Assembly (NCBI GenBank): GCA_021234155.1
Contig: JAJEKV010000027.1
Span: 8,482,873 to 8,546,872, forward strand
Length of the DNA stretch: 64,000 nucleotides
Source of the DNA: Isoetes taiwanensis
Taxonomy: Eukaryota; Streptophyta; Lycopodiopsida; Isoetales; Isoetaceae
Reading direction: 5' to 3'
Part shown: one piece after another, positions 17,230 through 29,500 of the stretch
How the letters are laid out: each line of letters opens with the position of its first letter
Numbering within the stretch: position 1 is the first letter of the stretch
Position numbers and translations under genes: made by a program
Notes under the pieces: model-generated
Told to the model about the DNA's origin: nothing
Databases searched by the model: none
What the model saw: only the letters and a program-made list of their open reading frames with translations

Positions 17230-20200
17230 ATTGAGTGGATTTTTTTCGCTTTTACAAGATAGAGGTGGGTGTGTGAGGCATGAATGGTGTATGAAAGAGA
17301 TGTTTTTACTAGAAAAAAATTCCTTAAGCCAATTTGCTATAGGAAATGAAGGCTAGGCATGGAATTTGAGGTCATGTGGGAACTTTTGCATGATGGAGGC
17401 TTGAGATATGGATCATATGAAATAGTCATGCCAAGAACTCAATGGAAATTCCACATACCAAGAACACTCAAGGGTCTTCAAACTTCAAAGTTGCTTTGCT
17501 TGAATCACCTTTCCGGCATACTTGTGTGATCTTTCATGAATGTCTTCATCTTGGTCTTCAAGTGTCCACTTCATGATTTCTAAAGATGTGTTCTCTTCAA
17601 ATCAATGGTGCTTGTGTATTCAAATCAATATGCAAGCATAAGTAAATCAGTATGTATCTTGCTCTTCTATGCTGCCATAGCATGGCAACATGTAGACTCT
17701 TTTGTTTTCCTCTTCAGCTTTGCTCCAATTCACTCTTGTGTTATAGTTAATCTGCAAGGAGCTTGTTGAAAAAGAGCTAAGAATGCATGGAGATTTTGAT
17801 AACTGCTGCTTTAAGCTCTGCTAAGGCATAGTTTCCGGCACTATACTGGCGATGGCAGATAAGCCCTTGTGCTCCATTTGATTTGCTACTCATCTCATCT
17901 CTATAAGTTCAGACTTTTGGTTTCGAGATTTGGGCTTTTTAGTTCCAAGATTTGGGCTCTATTAATTCAACAAACCATATAAATGTTACTTGCCTACTTC
18001 TATTGTATGTGTAATTGTTACAAGAAATTTACTGCATGGTGCTGCCCCATGTTGGGGTGCATAAACTAGTGGATTTCATGATACTTCCTCCAACTTTAAC
18101 ATTTGCAGTAAAATAAGAACTCTTATCACAGTTGTAGGACTAGTTTGTCGGACTGAACCACAATACTCTCACAAGCTTACATGAATTTTGTACATACACA
18201 AGCATAAGATTTTAAGAGACGTAACCAATGCTTTGTTGATCGAAATTGAGATTGAACTTCCTAATTGGTGTTCTAGTGCTTTACGAGAATTCTAGTGTTT
18301 ATTCGAGTTGGCAATTTGTTCTGTGCATAACTCTGGTCAAAGAAAGAGAATTTGATATCGTACTTGCACATATGTAGCGTCCTCGCTAAAAAAAATTGGT
18401 CTAAAAGAAGGAATTTGATTTCATAGTTGTAGATTTGTGGCATCTTCTGCTATTTCTTATGTCGCATGAGGTAACTTGCAAAATCGGTTGGCTAAAGAAA
18501 CAACAAATTTATTTTGCTCACAATTTGAAAATAGAACCTCTATCGATTCCAACAACTAAAAACAAAGGTGCTATCACAGATAGGTTGCACTTGATGACTA
18601 AAAGCTAGTTGGCATGGTTCAAGTATGAAAATTATACTTTTTCCTTATATTTTAAAAATATCATATTTTTTCTACATATGTGGATAAATCATTATGGTAT
18701 AGATATGCAATTATGTAGCACAATAATGAGGAATCAATGGGGATTTAATATGGATGTAAAATAACAATTCTCAGAACCATAGACCATATATCCCTAAACT
18801 ATGTTATTAAAAAACATAGATTCGAGATAAAAAAATAATTACATAAGCTCACTGAGTATATTGGTTAAAGTAGTCTTATTAGGACATTGAATTATTTTGG
18901 TAGAGCTTCGAGCCCCCATCTTTCATATTCTAAAAGCTTAGACAAAGTCGTATAAAGATTCGATATTCCCTCAAAGTCGTATTTCATATTTTAAAATCAT
19001 AGGTGCCTCAATCATATATGACCATAAGCAAAACAAGAGGTGCCCTAACATATGGTCTGGGCCATAGGATCGACGGATCTGATGACTGTGGTAGTCCAGG
19101 TGCACCTCGTTTAGAATATGTAGCACAATAACCACATTTTCTTGTAGCAATAAAAAGTATGCAACTTCCACATATGTTTCAATGAAAACAAAGGATAAGA
19201 CGAAGACAACAAAAGGTCATTGGGTAGATAGTGCATCCAATCATGTATACAACTACCCTATTAATGATGTAAATTCACAAAGAACATATCCCAATTATAT
19301 GAAAACATACATACAACAACATATAATACATAGGTTAAGCCATGTCAAGATCCTTGAAGGCTCAGATGTACATTTTGGAGCTCATATTTTTAAACGATGT
19401 AAACTGTTTCACTGTTCTCAATACTGTATGATGGTGTTGCGTTGCATGTAGATGCACATCTTGCCCCTGCAAAACAAAATAGATTGCTATATTGAAACAC
19501 GCTCGATTCGGGCCGCTATGTTGAGATATTTCTACCCTAGTTCCAAGGATTCGATTGAATAATTTTGACTAACAATATCATAGCTAATCACGCGCATAGC
19601 TAGCGTAGTGAAAATGATTGGATGTCCCTTAAATGAATTTGAGACATTTTTTTGCCTAATAATTTCTCCTCTAATACTCAACCATTTCGTTTTGGTCCAC
19701 TTCAAGTTAACAGAAATGAAATGCCTCACAAAAATAGGTAAAAGTGAAGAAAAAAAGAATTGAAACACTTTTAGACTGAATCAAGTCCAAAAATGGTGAT
19801 ATCCACGTAATGAGCATGTAACTGTGCAATAGGTTGGCCCTACAGTTTATTGGAATCCCACAGGTTTGTAATTCTTTCCATGGTCTCACACACACCACTA
19901 GAATCCCATAACTAGGATAGGAATATCTTAAGCCATCTTACATTGTGTTTTAGCTACATTTTTCACCAAATCTAATCCTTATGTTTTGAATGAGATGTGT
20001 ATGCAATTGATTATTCCATGCTTATTCTTAAAAATAATACTATTCAAACTAATTGGTAGATTTTGCGTATTAAATGAGTGACAAAGATCATTTATGTTGA
20101 TTAAAAGCAAATGGATTGTAGAGATCTAACGACTTGTTTTTTATGTTTCTCTAATTCTAGATTTAAAATACTTCAAATTGTCTCCGGCAATCCTTTAGAT

Positions 20201-20876
20201 GACCGTGACTGATTATGCAAGTATGCATGCACAATGTTCAAAGCACTTAAAGCTTTTCTTAGCATATTGATACTTGTGAACAATGCGATCAATGACGTCT
20301 AAACTAATTAAATGCATGAAATGAGTCATATTTTGTACTTTGTTTATTGTTTAGGACTATTGTTCATCACCAAGAGGTAAGAAGTCACCTTTTATAGTAG
20401 CCAACTTAATAAACAAAAATGCCAGGTGAAAGGATTTGGCTTTATAATAGCCAATCAAATGAATAATTTAGGAGGCCTAGAAACTTCTTATATACGTTTT
20501 ATAAGTTCTTTTAATATTATAGAATAATAATGAACAACAAGAAACATGGATATAGACGACAAAAAGAACGCTCAACGATGCACATATTTTTATAAAATAT
20601 TGGAAAATTACCAAAGTGCCTCTAAGAATCTTGTATGTGCATCTTTTGGCTTCTTCGTAGAAGATGAGATCGGCTCTACAAAATGTGTTGGTCGGCATCA
20701 CGGAAGACCTTAATCTTTTTCTTATATTCTTCTGGATTTTTTTTCCCCAATGGTGTGCATATTATATATGGATATATATGTAGTATTTTTGCGTCATATC
20801 ACATGGAGATATTATAGGGCTTCTTTGGTGGCTAATCACCGTTGTGGATCTGATCAAGTTTGGCACTCTTGAGGTG
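17230..20876. other. AT-rich part of block P without a recognised gene
   Basis: No open frame above 90 codons and no domain that I recognise. The stretch 17760-18980 matches 28490-29690 almost base for base, unlike the rest of copy 2. An inverted pair AGGTGC...GCACCT brackets about 70 bases near 19040-19110. Confidence 0.6.
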
Positions 20877-20961
20877 ATGGCTTCCTCAGTTCATATCAGC
20901 TCGTCTTATCAGCTTATTTAAAAAAGAATGGGAGCAAAAGTTTGACATTCTTACTGCTAAT

Positions 20962-21135
20962 ATGCAAAAGTTTGTCGATAAGCAGCAAGAAGATATGGCA
21001 CAAATTAGGTGTGAATTGAGGTCTGAATTGGCAAAGTGCCATAATGTCCTTGAAACTCAAACATGTAAAATTAATGCAGAACTTGCAAGGCTTTGGGATG
21101 CTATTGAGGGTGCAAAGTTGGAGTTTGATGCTTGA
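20962..21135 (+). CDS. Coiled-coil frame at the end of block P
   Basis: ATG at 20962 opens 57 codons (MQKFVDKQQEDMAQIRCELR... to AKLEFDA, stop TGA 21133-21135). In the same frame the coding-like sequence extends upstream to about 20918 (LFKKEWEQKFDILTAN) without a start. Heptad-like spacing of hydrophobics and many E/K/Q/R point to a coiled coil. The next frame (21132) continues in the -1 phase, overlapping by four bases, so the two are probably one protein split by a frameshift. Copies near 31640-31860 and 50930-51160 are broken. Confidence 0.4.
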   Translation: MQKFVDKQQEDMAQIRCELRSELAKCHNVLETQTCKINAELARLWDAIEGAKLEFDA

Positions 21136-21802
21136 CATATAAATGTGGGAACATCACTACAAAGAACAAAGGAGATTCAAGGGCGAATGAAGAATTGTTA
21201 CTTATTAGAAACAACAAGAAAAATATTGATATAGATATTGCAAACTCTACAAGCAACACAAATAAGGTCAGATGCACTAATAATTTCGGTGTTTTTGCTA
21301 ACATGAAAGATGATCCCGATACTGAAGAGCCACTGGCCTCACTCCTATCACCAGATCATTTAAAAGATGTCTCCAAATATTTTCCTATAACTACCAATAC
21401 CCTTGTTCACAACTCTCACAATACCCCCTCATTACCTCTGATAGACTTATCTGACGACACTGCTGAACAATATGATAAGACCTTGCCTAATGGTTCTACC
21501 CAAGTCATATTGCTCGCAAACTTGCTTGAATTCATGTGGATATAGCTGGTCAGTGTGGTCATAATAAGCAGATTAAGCATACTGAAACAGAAAATGGTAC
21601 AGAAAGTGCTACAACTGCAGAAGGAAATAAAAGGGAAGATAGAATAGATATAATTAAATCAGGATTGGGAAATAATAGTCTTGACATGGTTTCAAATAAT
21701 GTGGAAAATATGGTGGCACAACCACAAGAACATTATGATACAAAAGCTATAGGTTATAAAGAGGGGCCAGTTAATGATATATATGAAATTATAGAAACAT
21801 AA
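21132..21802 (+). pseudogene. Polar, Asn/Thr-rich coding segment following the coiled coil
   Basis: Two frames follow one another. The first, 21132-21545, contains ANEELLLIRNNKKNIDIDIA and later DDPDTEEPLASLLSPDHLKD. The second, 21536-21802, contains GIAGQCGHNK-like sequence and GNNSLDMVSNNVENMVAQPQ. Both have coding-like composition and persist in copies 2 and 3 with indels. They look like a disordered linker of a longer protein. The start codons would be non-ATG, so this is the inside of a gene rather than a start. Confidence 0.4.
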
Positions 21803-21927
21803 AGAATACCTTTGACAATTTAAAGTGACAATTCAGAGCAAGGGGAGCTTCCCAAGACCACAAATAAGGAGCTATCTAATCCCAGATTACCTATGGAATT
21901 GCAAACACAAACTAGATCTCCAGTTTG

Positions 21928-22079
21928 ACATGGCAGAAGAGAGACTCTATACAAAACAACCATGCATTCGGGCAAATAGATATAGCAGGGATATGACAGA
22001 TGCACAGTTTGAATTTTATAGAGAGAGTTATTATTATCACAGGGAAAGAGCAGATTATTTTGGCACACTGATCCACTTA
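21928..22079 (+). pseudogene. Tyr/Arg-rich coding segment cut by the P-P junction
   Basis: The frame reads MAEERLYTKQPCIRANRYSR and then FEFYRESYYYHRERADYFG before the duplication junction at 22080 cuts it. In copy 3 the equivalent runs on into block Q as NNQIHLEWPYAIQRDLWMVV and QRLVAQRKAQFAISFLFARH (52090-52260). The intact protein therefore spanned the P/Q border. The family is not recognised. Confidence 0.4.
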
Positions 22080-23096
22080 ATGATTATTTTTTATCTTGGA
22101 TCTATGTTTTTTTTTTAACAATCCATTCAATTGTTTTAGGAATATAGTCTGTGGTTTCAGGAATTGTCAATTCTACATCCACATCAAATCCCTCTGGAAC
22201 ACCCTGTTATTGTGCTACATATTGATATTGAGTGTGGTCCTTCTAAATTTGTCGTCTCTAAATTATGGAACTGCCACTAAATTCCTCGTAGATCTTGAGA
22301 ACCTAGAGGCCCCTCTTCTAAGCCACTCGTCCTCCCGAGTTCATCCTTCAAGGAGAAGCACCGTCCGGTTGAGATACAACCTACAAAGAGCTATCTAGAT
22401 TGGAGTGGCATTTGTTTGCACCTTTTTGCAATTCAATGAATTCATTTATTTGTCATATAAAGAGTAGTTCCTAGAGTTTTGAGATATATGTTATGTACAT
22501 TACAAGTATTTCGTATTTGATGAGCCTTGCCTTTCTAATAGGTTTTCTCCTTTGTTCATTGTCAAAAAAGTACCCTTCACCATTTACTATTCCCTTCATC
22601 CAACTAGTTCTTAGATATCAAAATCATTCTTCAATTGTATCAAATAATATCCCTTGGTGTAGTAATATATCTTATGTATGAATACACAACATAATTTTGT
22701 TGAAATACTAGACACAAAGTTGGATGGCATTACGTTATAAGTCTTAAGAAAATGAGGGTGATGCTATTTATTTCCACCTTGAGGAGGGTGATGCTATCTA
22801 TTTCCACCTTGAGGGTGACGATAGTTGTTTTCCACCCTTGGGTGATGCTTTTCCACCTTCCGGGTGATGCTCTTTATGTTTCGACGATATGCTCTTCTTT
22901 GCAGGTTTTTGATTGTGCGGCTTGCCTTGTCCCTGCCATGCATGTTGGTTTTTCTAACCATTCACGGGTATTTTTAGGGTTCCTTTATGTTCTTTGCGGG
23001 TTTTCGCGATCTTCCGAGTCCTCCTTTTCTTGGCCGCCCGTCGACCCGAATCTCCTTCAGATCTCGGGCAACACATTCAAGGTTGTTGGCGACTAT

Positions 23097-23151
23097 TTCT
23101 CATTAGGGTTTTCCTCGAAACCCGAAGGGCGGTTTTTTATCCCGATGAGAA
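23097..23151 (+). other. Multi-hairpin element type 1, copy 2
   Basis: It is equivalent to 12318-12377. The outer arms TTCTCAT/ATGAGAA are kept, while the core is shortened by single-base losses in homopolymers. Confidence 0.55.
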
Positions 23152-24981
23152 TCGGCGGTTTTATGTCTCTTCGCGAGTCCCTTCCCGAATCTTCCTTTTC
23201 AATTTACCAACGTGCCTATCAATGCTATTTTTCTTATCGGCTACACTTCCTCTCCTTATATGGTCCTCGCCCAAGCACTTCGTTTTCATCCTCATGCAGT
23301 TCACTCTCATTTTCTAGACCCTCACGGAACCTCATCACCATTTGAATCTTACGTCAATTGATGCGGATCATAATCCTTATCATCTGCTGATTCATAGTCT
23401 TCATCAACCCTCAATTTGGTCTATGAAAGTGGACGAGAGCGATGATATAGTGATGCACCGCTTTGTCCTTGATGCCAGAGGGTCCCAAGAACTCATTTAT
23501 TCTCTTCTTCGGGCTAAGCTCCCTCCATCTTTGCATAAATTTGATGATCGGCATCAACATCAGCGACTACTTTTGCACATCATCGACTTGTTTTGCACAA
23601 TTGAATATGCTAAAAACTAACTTCCGAATTGATGAAGATAAAACTTAGATTGTAGATGGAAATGGATCTCTATCTCAACCAAATCGTGAACAAAATCCGG
23701 TTGCTCGCAAAATGACAATAAAAATATAATATTCAAATTATCATTCCATCCATATTCATTGAATATTCATATTCATATGAGACTTGATACAACGAAGTAC
23801 TCTTCAGACCAATTCAATAACTAAAAACAAAAGAAAAACTTCCCTTCAATCTTTAGAAGGTTTAGACCACCCAACCGGGTTCGGGCTTTACTACAGGAAT
23901 TCGTTATCCTGCTGGCACCACAAACCAGTCTTAAGAGAATTCAGAGAACCAGGCTCTAGCTAGGAAGACTTTAGCAAGGCAAAGGAGATCCTCAATCAAG
24001 CAACCGGATTTTTTTCGGCATCAAGAAGTCGGGCTTATATAAGGCCGGGTCGTCTATTTTAAAATATCCCTTTATCCATCCGAAATTATCTAGTTACAGG
24101 GAAAAGATCCCAAGATGCTAAAATCGGCCAGAGATATCAATAGCTCTGCCTTTTTCCTGCTGGATCGATCTTTCTGCTCTGCAAATGACAATAAAATATA
24201 ATATTCAAATTATCATTCCATCCATATTCATTGAATATTCATATTCATATTCACATGAATCCCATCGATCCGAGACATCGGATCGCCATTCTAGAATGGG
24301 ACGAGCATGCATGTTTTGCATGCGGGCGCATGCCCGCTACGGTTGGGAGTTCGCTATTTTGGCGTTTGCTTCGACTTCTCGCCGGTAGCTTCCTCTTCTC
24401 TCGGCGAGTACCTTATTCTCTTTGAATTGTTTCGAGGCGGGGGAGGGCTTCTTCCGCTGGTTTGTAATTGGCGTTTTCTTTCATCAGGTCCTTTCACCGC
24501 CTTTAGCCTTCATCACGTGACCTTCGCCCTCGATCCTAGTTTGTTAGGAAGTCCTTTGGTATTCGGGTGGTTTGTTGGTTTCATCGCGGTCCCATTCTAG
24601 AATCCCATCGATCCAGAGACATCGGATCGCCATTCTAAATGGGGCGAGCATGTATATAATACATGCATGCGGGCGGCATGCCCTTCTGGTTGGGAGTTCG
24701 CGCTATTTTTAGGCGTTTGCTGCCGACTTCTCATCGTAGCTTCCTCTTCTCTCTCTGGTACCTTATTCTCTTTGAACCCACCCTCCCCTTCTTTGTTATT
24801 GTATTTTTATCGCGTGGCTTGCGGCGTAATCAACCCCCTCCACTCACGGGAGGTTTGTTTTGTCTTGTTGTTTTTTCGGTGATGTGCGCAGTCACCGGGT
24901 TAGCGGCGACATCGTTTTCGACTTTTCCATTGCGTGGGTTTTGGGAGCGATTTTATGCCTTTACGTTTGTCCAAGCCCCTT

Positions 24982-25053
24982 CGAAGGCTTATCACTAGGG
25001 TTTTTCCTAAAAAACCGAAGGCGGGTTTTTTAATCCCGGTTGATAAGCTTTCG
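24982..25053 (+). other. Multi-hairpin element type 2, copy 2
   Basis: It is equivalent to 14227-14297. The arms CGAAGGCTTATCA and TGATAAGCTTTCG are kept. Confidence 0.6.
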
Positions 25054-25768
25054 GCGGTACATAGCCCGATCTCTCTATTAGCATTGTATTTTGTTGGGGT
25101 CCAAATGATATAATTGGATTTTCCCTTTATTTTTATGGGTAGTTCGTATTGTGCGGCTACCCCTATCCATCATTGTAGAAAATCTCTTTGAGATGAATGA
25201 GAAGCAAGTCTAAGTCGGGCCGGTTTGTTGGTTTCATGTGAGTCCCATTCTAGAATAACAATGAAACAATTGCATCTGAGAAGAACAAGAAAACACAGGC
25301 TCCGGTGTAGAATGAACTAAACCTATGTGAAAGGGGTTTTGATGCTACCTGGTCAAATTCAAAAATATGAAAATATATATGAAACCCTAATCCTAGAGGA
25401 CTACAAGTGGTGATTCTTAGATGGACATGTGGCCAAGATGTAATATGGCACCCCTTGCCCATTAAAATTTACCTAAGGTTCTAATTGGCTACCTCGACAG
25501 TTTTTCCCAAAAAAAATCAATTGGCCACACCCTACACCTAGCCGGATATAGTAAATATCGAATTGGCTACTAAACAAATAAACTCTACAAATTAGGTGTT
25601 TTGAACTGCCCACTACCCTTGATTGGGGACATGAGCGTATCCTACTACTGGTGTAGCCAACCATTTCTGAAAAATATGAATGTGTGTGGCCCCGGCCCGG
25701 AGAACCACTTAAAATACCCTACTTGCTAAAGCGCTTGTTTAGCGAGTCAGATCAAAGGGAGTTCGCGC

Positions 25769-26520
25769 ATGTCTCCATGGGTGCTTATGAAGAACAAGGC
25801 TGGGTTAGCAAGAAAATGGTTAAGGAATTTCAATACTCGTCACCCATGTGACGATCATAGCAAATTGGGCTTTATCTTGCCATTACACCGGGTTGGAGCT
25901 GCGTCTAACTTAGGGGACCAATGCACCAAGGGGCACCCTCTTCCAAAGTATCCAATCAATCAGGGTGAGGAGGTGGGCCTTAAAAACAAAGAAAAATGTC
26001 GGGAATACTTCCGCGGGGTAAGCCAAAGTTCTCATGGGCTGCTATGGAAGGATTTTAGTTCTCAAAGGCGGGCTAAAGCGTCGTATATTTACGCCATGGT
26101 CAAAGAGTTGGTTCGATGATGGTCTTTGTTCTTGACTTCTTTTACGTGGGGGACGACTTCTAGAGTGGCTCAATGCAAGGAAGCGTGAAGCGTTTCCTTG
26201 GAGTATGGCGATAAGGTCTGCGGAGGTTTTGAGATCGTTCTTGCCGAGACCTTAGAGAAAATGGCAAGGCCGCATTGTGAAGAAGAAGAAGAGGAACGAA
26301 AGAAGTCCCTAAGCTGGAGCGTTCAGGACCTCAAGATAACTCAAAGAGACGACGCGAGTAACATGGACCACGATCACGGACCGTTAGATCAGAAAGGCTT
26401 TGAAGAGAGGCTCTGAGGAAACTTCGGGGAGTTGCTAGAGAAGACGGAAAGGGACTCAAAGACTTTGATAAAACATTCAAAAGCTTCAGGTCTTGAACTA
26501 GAAGTTTGAAATGGCAATGC
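25769..26520 (+). pseudogene. Methyltransferase-like gene fragment, copy 2
   Basis: It corresponds to 15010-15758. The upstream part (25769-26119) is one open frame here and preserves KGHPLPKYPINQGEEVGLKN and SQSSHGLLWKDFSSQRRAKA; comparison with copy 1 shows that these segments belong to one protein. The motif-I region near 26130-26200 and the coiled-coil end are shifted by several indels. Confidence 0.4.
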
Positions 26521-29500
26521 CATTAATAAGCCCTGGTATGATCAACAAACAATCTACCCAGTTCGAATCTTTGGGTACCTACGAAGAATTTCTCTCAATG
26601 GAATGAGCATGCATTTTAGCCATTTTTCAACTATCTTATACTTTCCTAAAATGCAATTTTTACTGTAATCAACACGTGCCTATATGCAAGAGCATTGCTA
26701 CCACATTTTTTCTTTTGCAATGATAAAGAAAAATCACTCTAAGAAGTATATCTCAGGGATTGATTTTCATTCATTCAAGAATCACACAACAATTAATCGA
26801 ATCGGGTACAAGATCGCTGAATTTCAAATCAAGTAATCAAGTGAAAATATAAAGGAAATCCATGGTAATCTAATGCTTGGGGCTTCGAATCATCAAGACC
26901 GGTCTTTCCTCAAAGAATCTCGATCAATCTTTCGCCCAAAGGCCCTCGAAAAACTTCTTCAGCGATGTTCCCCTTTTCAAAAATCCTGTTAGGCCGTTCT
27001 TGGCAAATCGGAGCCGATTCTTGTCTTTTGTTTAATAATTGAGTTCTTGGTGTAATGGGGGCAGTCCGAAGGCATTAGATCATGAGTTATTTACGGTTAT
27101 CTGTTGGATCTTGGCATGGCTGGGATTTTAGGGTTCTTGAGAGAATGCTTTCGATATATCCCACAAGCAAAAAATAAAAAGCTGACTTCGGATATATAGG
27201 CGGGCACAGTCGGTATTATTAACTAACGTGCTATACCGTGGTAGATGGGTCCGTTATCACCCATGCGGGTGTACCGTGGCGGGGGTGATTGACGGGGAAT
27301 CTAGGGGGGGGTAGATAGGAATTTTTTAGTTCATGGAGTGAACACGTTTCCAAGGAAACCCAAAATGATTTGTCTAAATGAACCCTTTTGAAAATTCTTT
27401 TTGCAAAAGAATCTTTTTGAATGCTTTATACCATGGAGGAATCTTTTTTGCAAAATCAGCTTTTGATTTTTGGCTTAAAAGGGATGGAAATGGTGAGGTG
27501 GCAAATAGGCAATGTGAGTTGGCAAGATGATGATGACATGGCAAAAAGAGGTAATGAGGTGTCAAACAAGTTGACAAGGTATATTTTTTCTAGTCAAAAC
27601 ATATATGATGAGGTGGAGGGATGTAGTGATGTGGAAGTGTTGGTGATGATGTGGCAAGACAACATGTCCTCTTTATGATCTAAACAACTTATTTTGAAAA
27701 ATCTTGAAGAAAATGGAATCTTCAATGGGGTGACATGTGTGTGGTGTGACATGGCCATGGTGATGATGTGTATGATGACTTGGCAATTTTCAAGTGGTGA
27801 CATGGGTTAGGTTTGATGCTAGTGCATATAAATTGTACACACTTTAGGCAATTCTTTGACTTTTGTTGCTTCCATAGGAATTTTGCACTTTCTCTCTCTA
27901 TTTTGGCGTCCTAGTGAGAGAATTTGACCCTAGACCATGGAGATGGCCAAATTGAGTGGATTTTTCGCTTTTACAAGATAGAGGTGGGTGTGTGAGGCAT
28001 GAATGGTGTATGAAAGAGATGTTTTACTAGAAAAAATTCCTTAAGCCAATTTGCTATAGGAAATGAAGGCTAGGCATGGAATTTGAGGTCATGTGTGGGA
28101 ACTTTTGCATGATGGAGGCTTGAGATATGGATCATATGAAATAGTCATGCCAAGAACTCAATGGAAATTCCACATACCAAGAACACTCAAAGGGGTCTTC
28201 AAACTTCAAAGTTGCTTTGCTTGAATCACCTTTCCTGGCATACTTGTGTGATCTTTCATGAATGTCTTCATCTTGGTCTTCAAGTGTCCACTTCATGATT
28301 TCTAAAGATGTGTTCTCTTCAAATCAATGGTGCTTGTGTATTCAAATCAATATGCAAGCATAAGTAAAATCAATATGTATCTTGCTCTTCTATCTTTGCC
28401 ATAGCATGGCAACATGTAGACTCTTTTGTTTTCCTCTTAAACTTTGCTCAATTCCTCTTGTGTTATAGTTAATGCAAGGAGCTTGTTGAAAAGAGCTAAG
28501 AATGCATGGAGATTTTGATAACTGCTGCTTTAAGCTCTGCTAAGGCATAGTTTCCGGCACTATACTGGCGATGGCAGATAAGCCCTTGTGCTCCATTTGA
28601 TTTGCTACTCATCTCATCTCTATAAGTTCAGACTTTTGGTTTCGAGATTTGGGCTTTTTAGTTCCAAGATTTGGGCTCTATTAATTCAACAAACCATATA
28701 AATGTTACTTGCCTACTTCTATTGTATGTGTAATTGTTACAAGAAATTTACTGCATGGTGCTGCCCCATGTTGGGGTGCATAAACTAGTGGATTTCATGA
28801 TACTTCCTCCAACTTTAACATTTGCAGTAAAATAAGAACTCTTATCACAGTTGTAGGACTAGTTTGTCGGACTGAACCACAATACTCTCACAAGCTTACA
28901 TGAATTTTGTACATACACAAGCATAAGATTTTAAGAGACGTAACCAATGCTTTGTTGATCGAAATTGAGATTGAACTTCTAATTGGTGTTCTAGTGCTTT
29001 TACGAGAATTCTAGTGTTTATTCCGAGTTGGCAATTTGTTCGTGTGCATAACTCTGGTCAAAGAAAGAGAATTTGATATCGTACTTGCACATATGTAGCG
29101 TCTCCTGCTAAAAAAATTGGTCTAAAAGAAGGAATTTGATTTCATAGTTGTAGATTTGTGGCATCTTCTGCTATTTCTTATGTCGCATGAGGTAACTTGC
29201 AAAATCGGTTGGCTAAAGAAACAACAAATTTATTTTGCTCACAATTTGAAAATAGAACCTCTATCGATTCCAACAACTAAAAACAAAGGTGCTATCTGAC
29301 GGATGGGTTGCACTTGATGACTAAAAGCTAGTTGGCATGGTTCAAGTATGAAAATTATACTTTTTCTTATATTTTAAAAATATCATATTTTTTTTCTACA
29401 TATGTGGATAAATCATTATGGTATAGATATGCAATTGTAGCACAATAACGAGGGGAATCAATGGGGATTTAATATGGATGTAAAAATAACAATTCCTGTA

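Larger units (their letters stand above)
11304..22079. repeat. Block P, copy 1 (10.8 kb)
   Basis: The sequence from ATGATTATTTTTTATC at 11304 recurs from 22080 in the same orientation and order over the whole block. It is the cleanest copy and I used it as reference for the P features. Copy 1 ends and copy 2 begins at CCACTTA|ATGATTATT. In copies 2 and 3 the same position continues ATGGCCATATGC into block Q, so only ATG is shared at the junction. Confidence 0.95.

Noticed and set aside
19020-19171. Inverted AGGTGC/GCACCT pair as a tRNA-like or microRNA precursor
   Set aside because: Only six to seven bases pair and the interior does not fold into a continuous stem. It is not conserved in copies 2 and 3.
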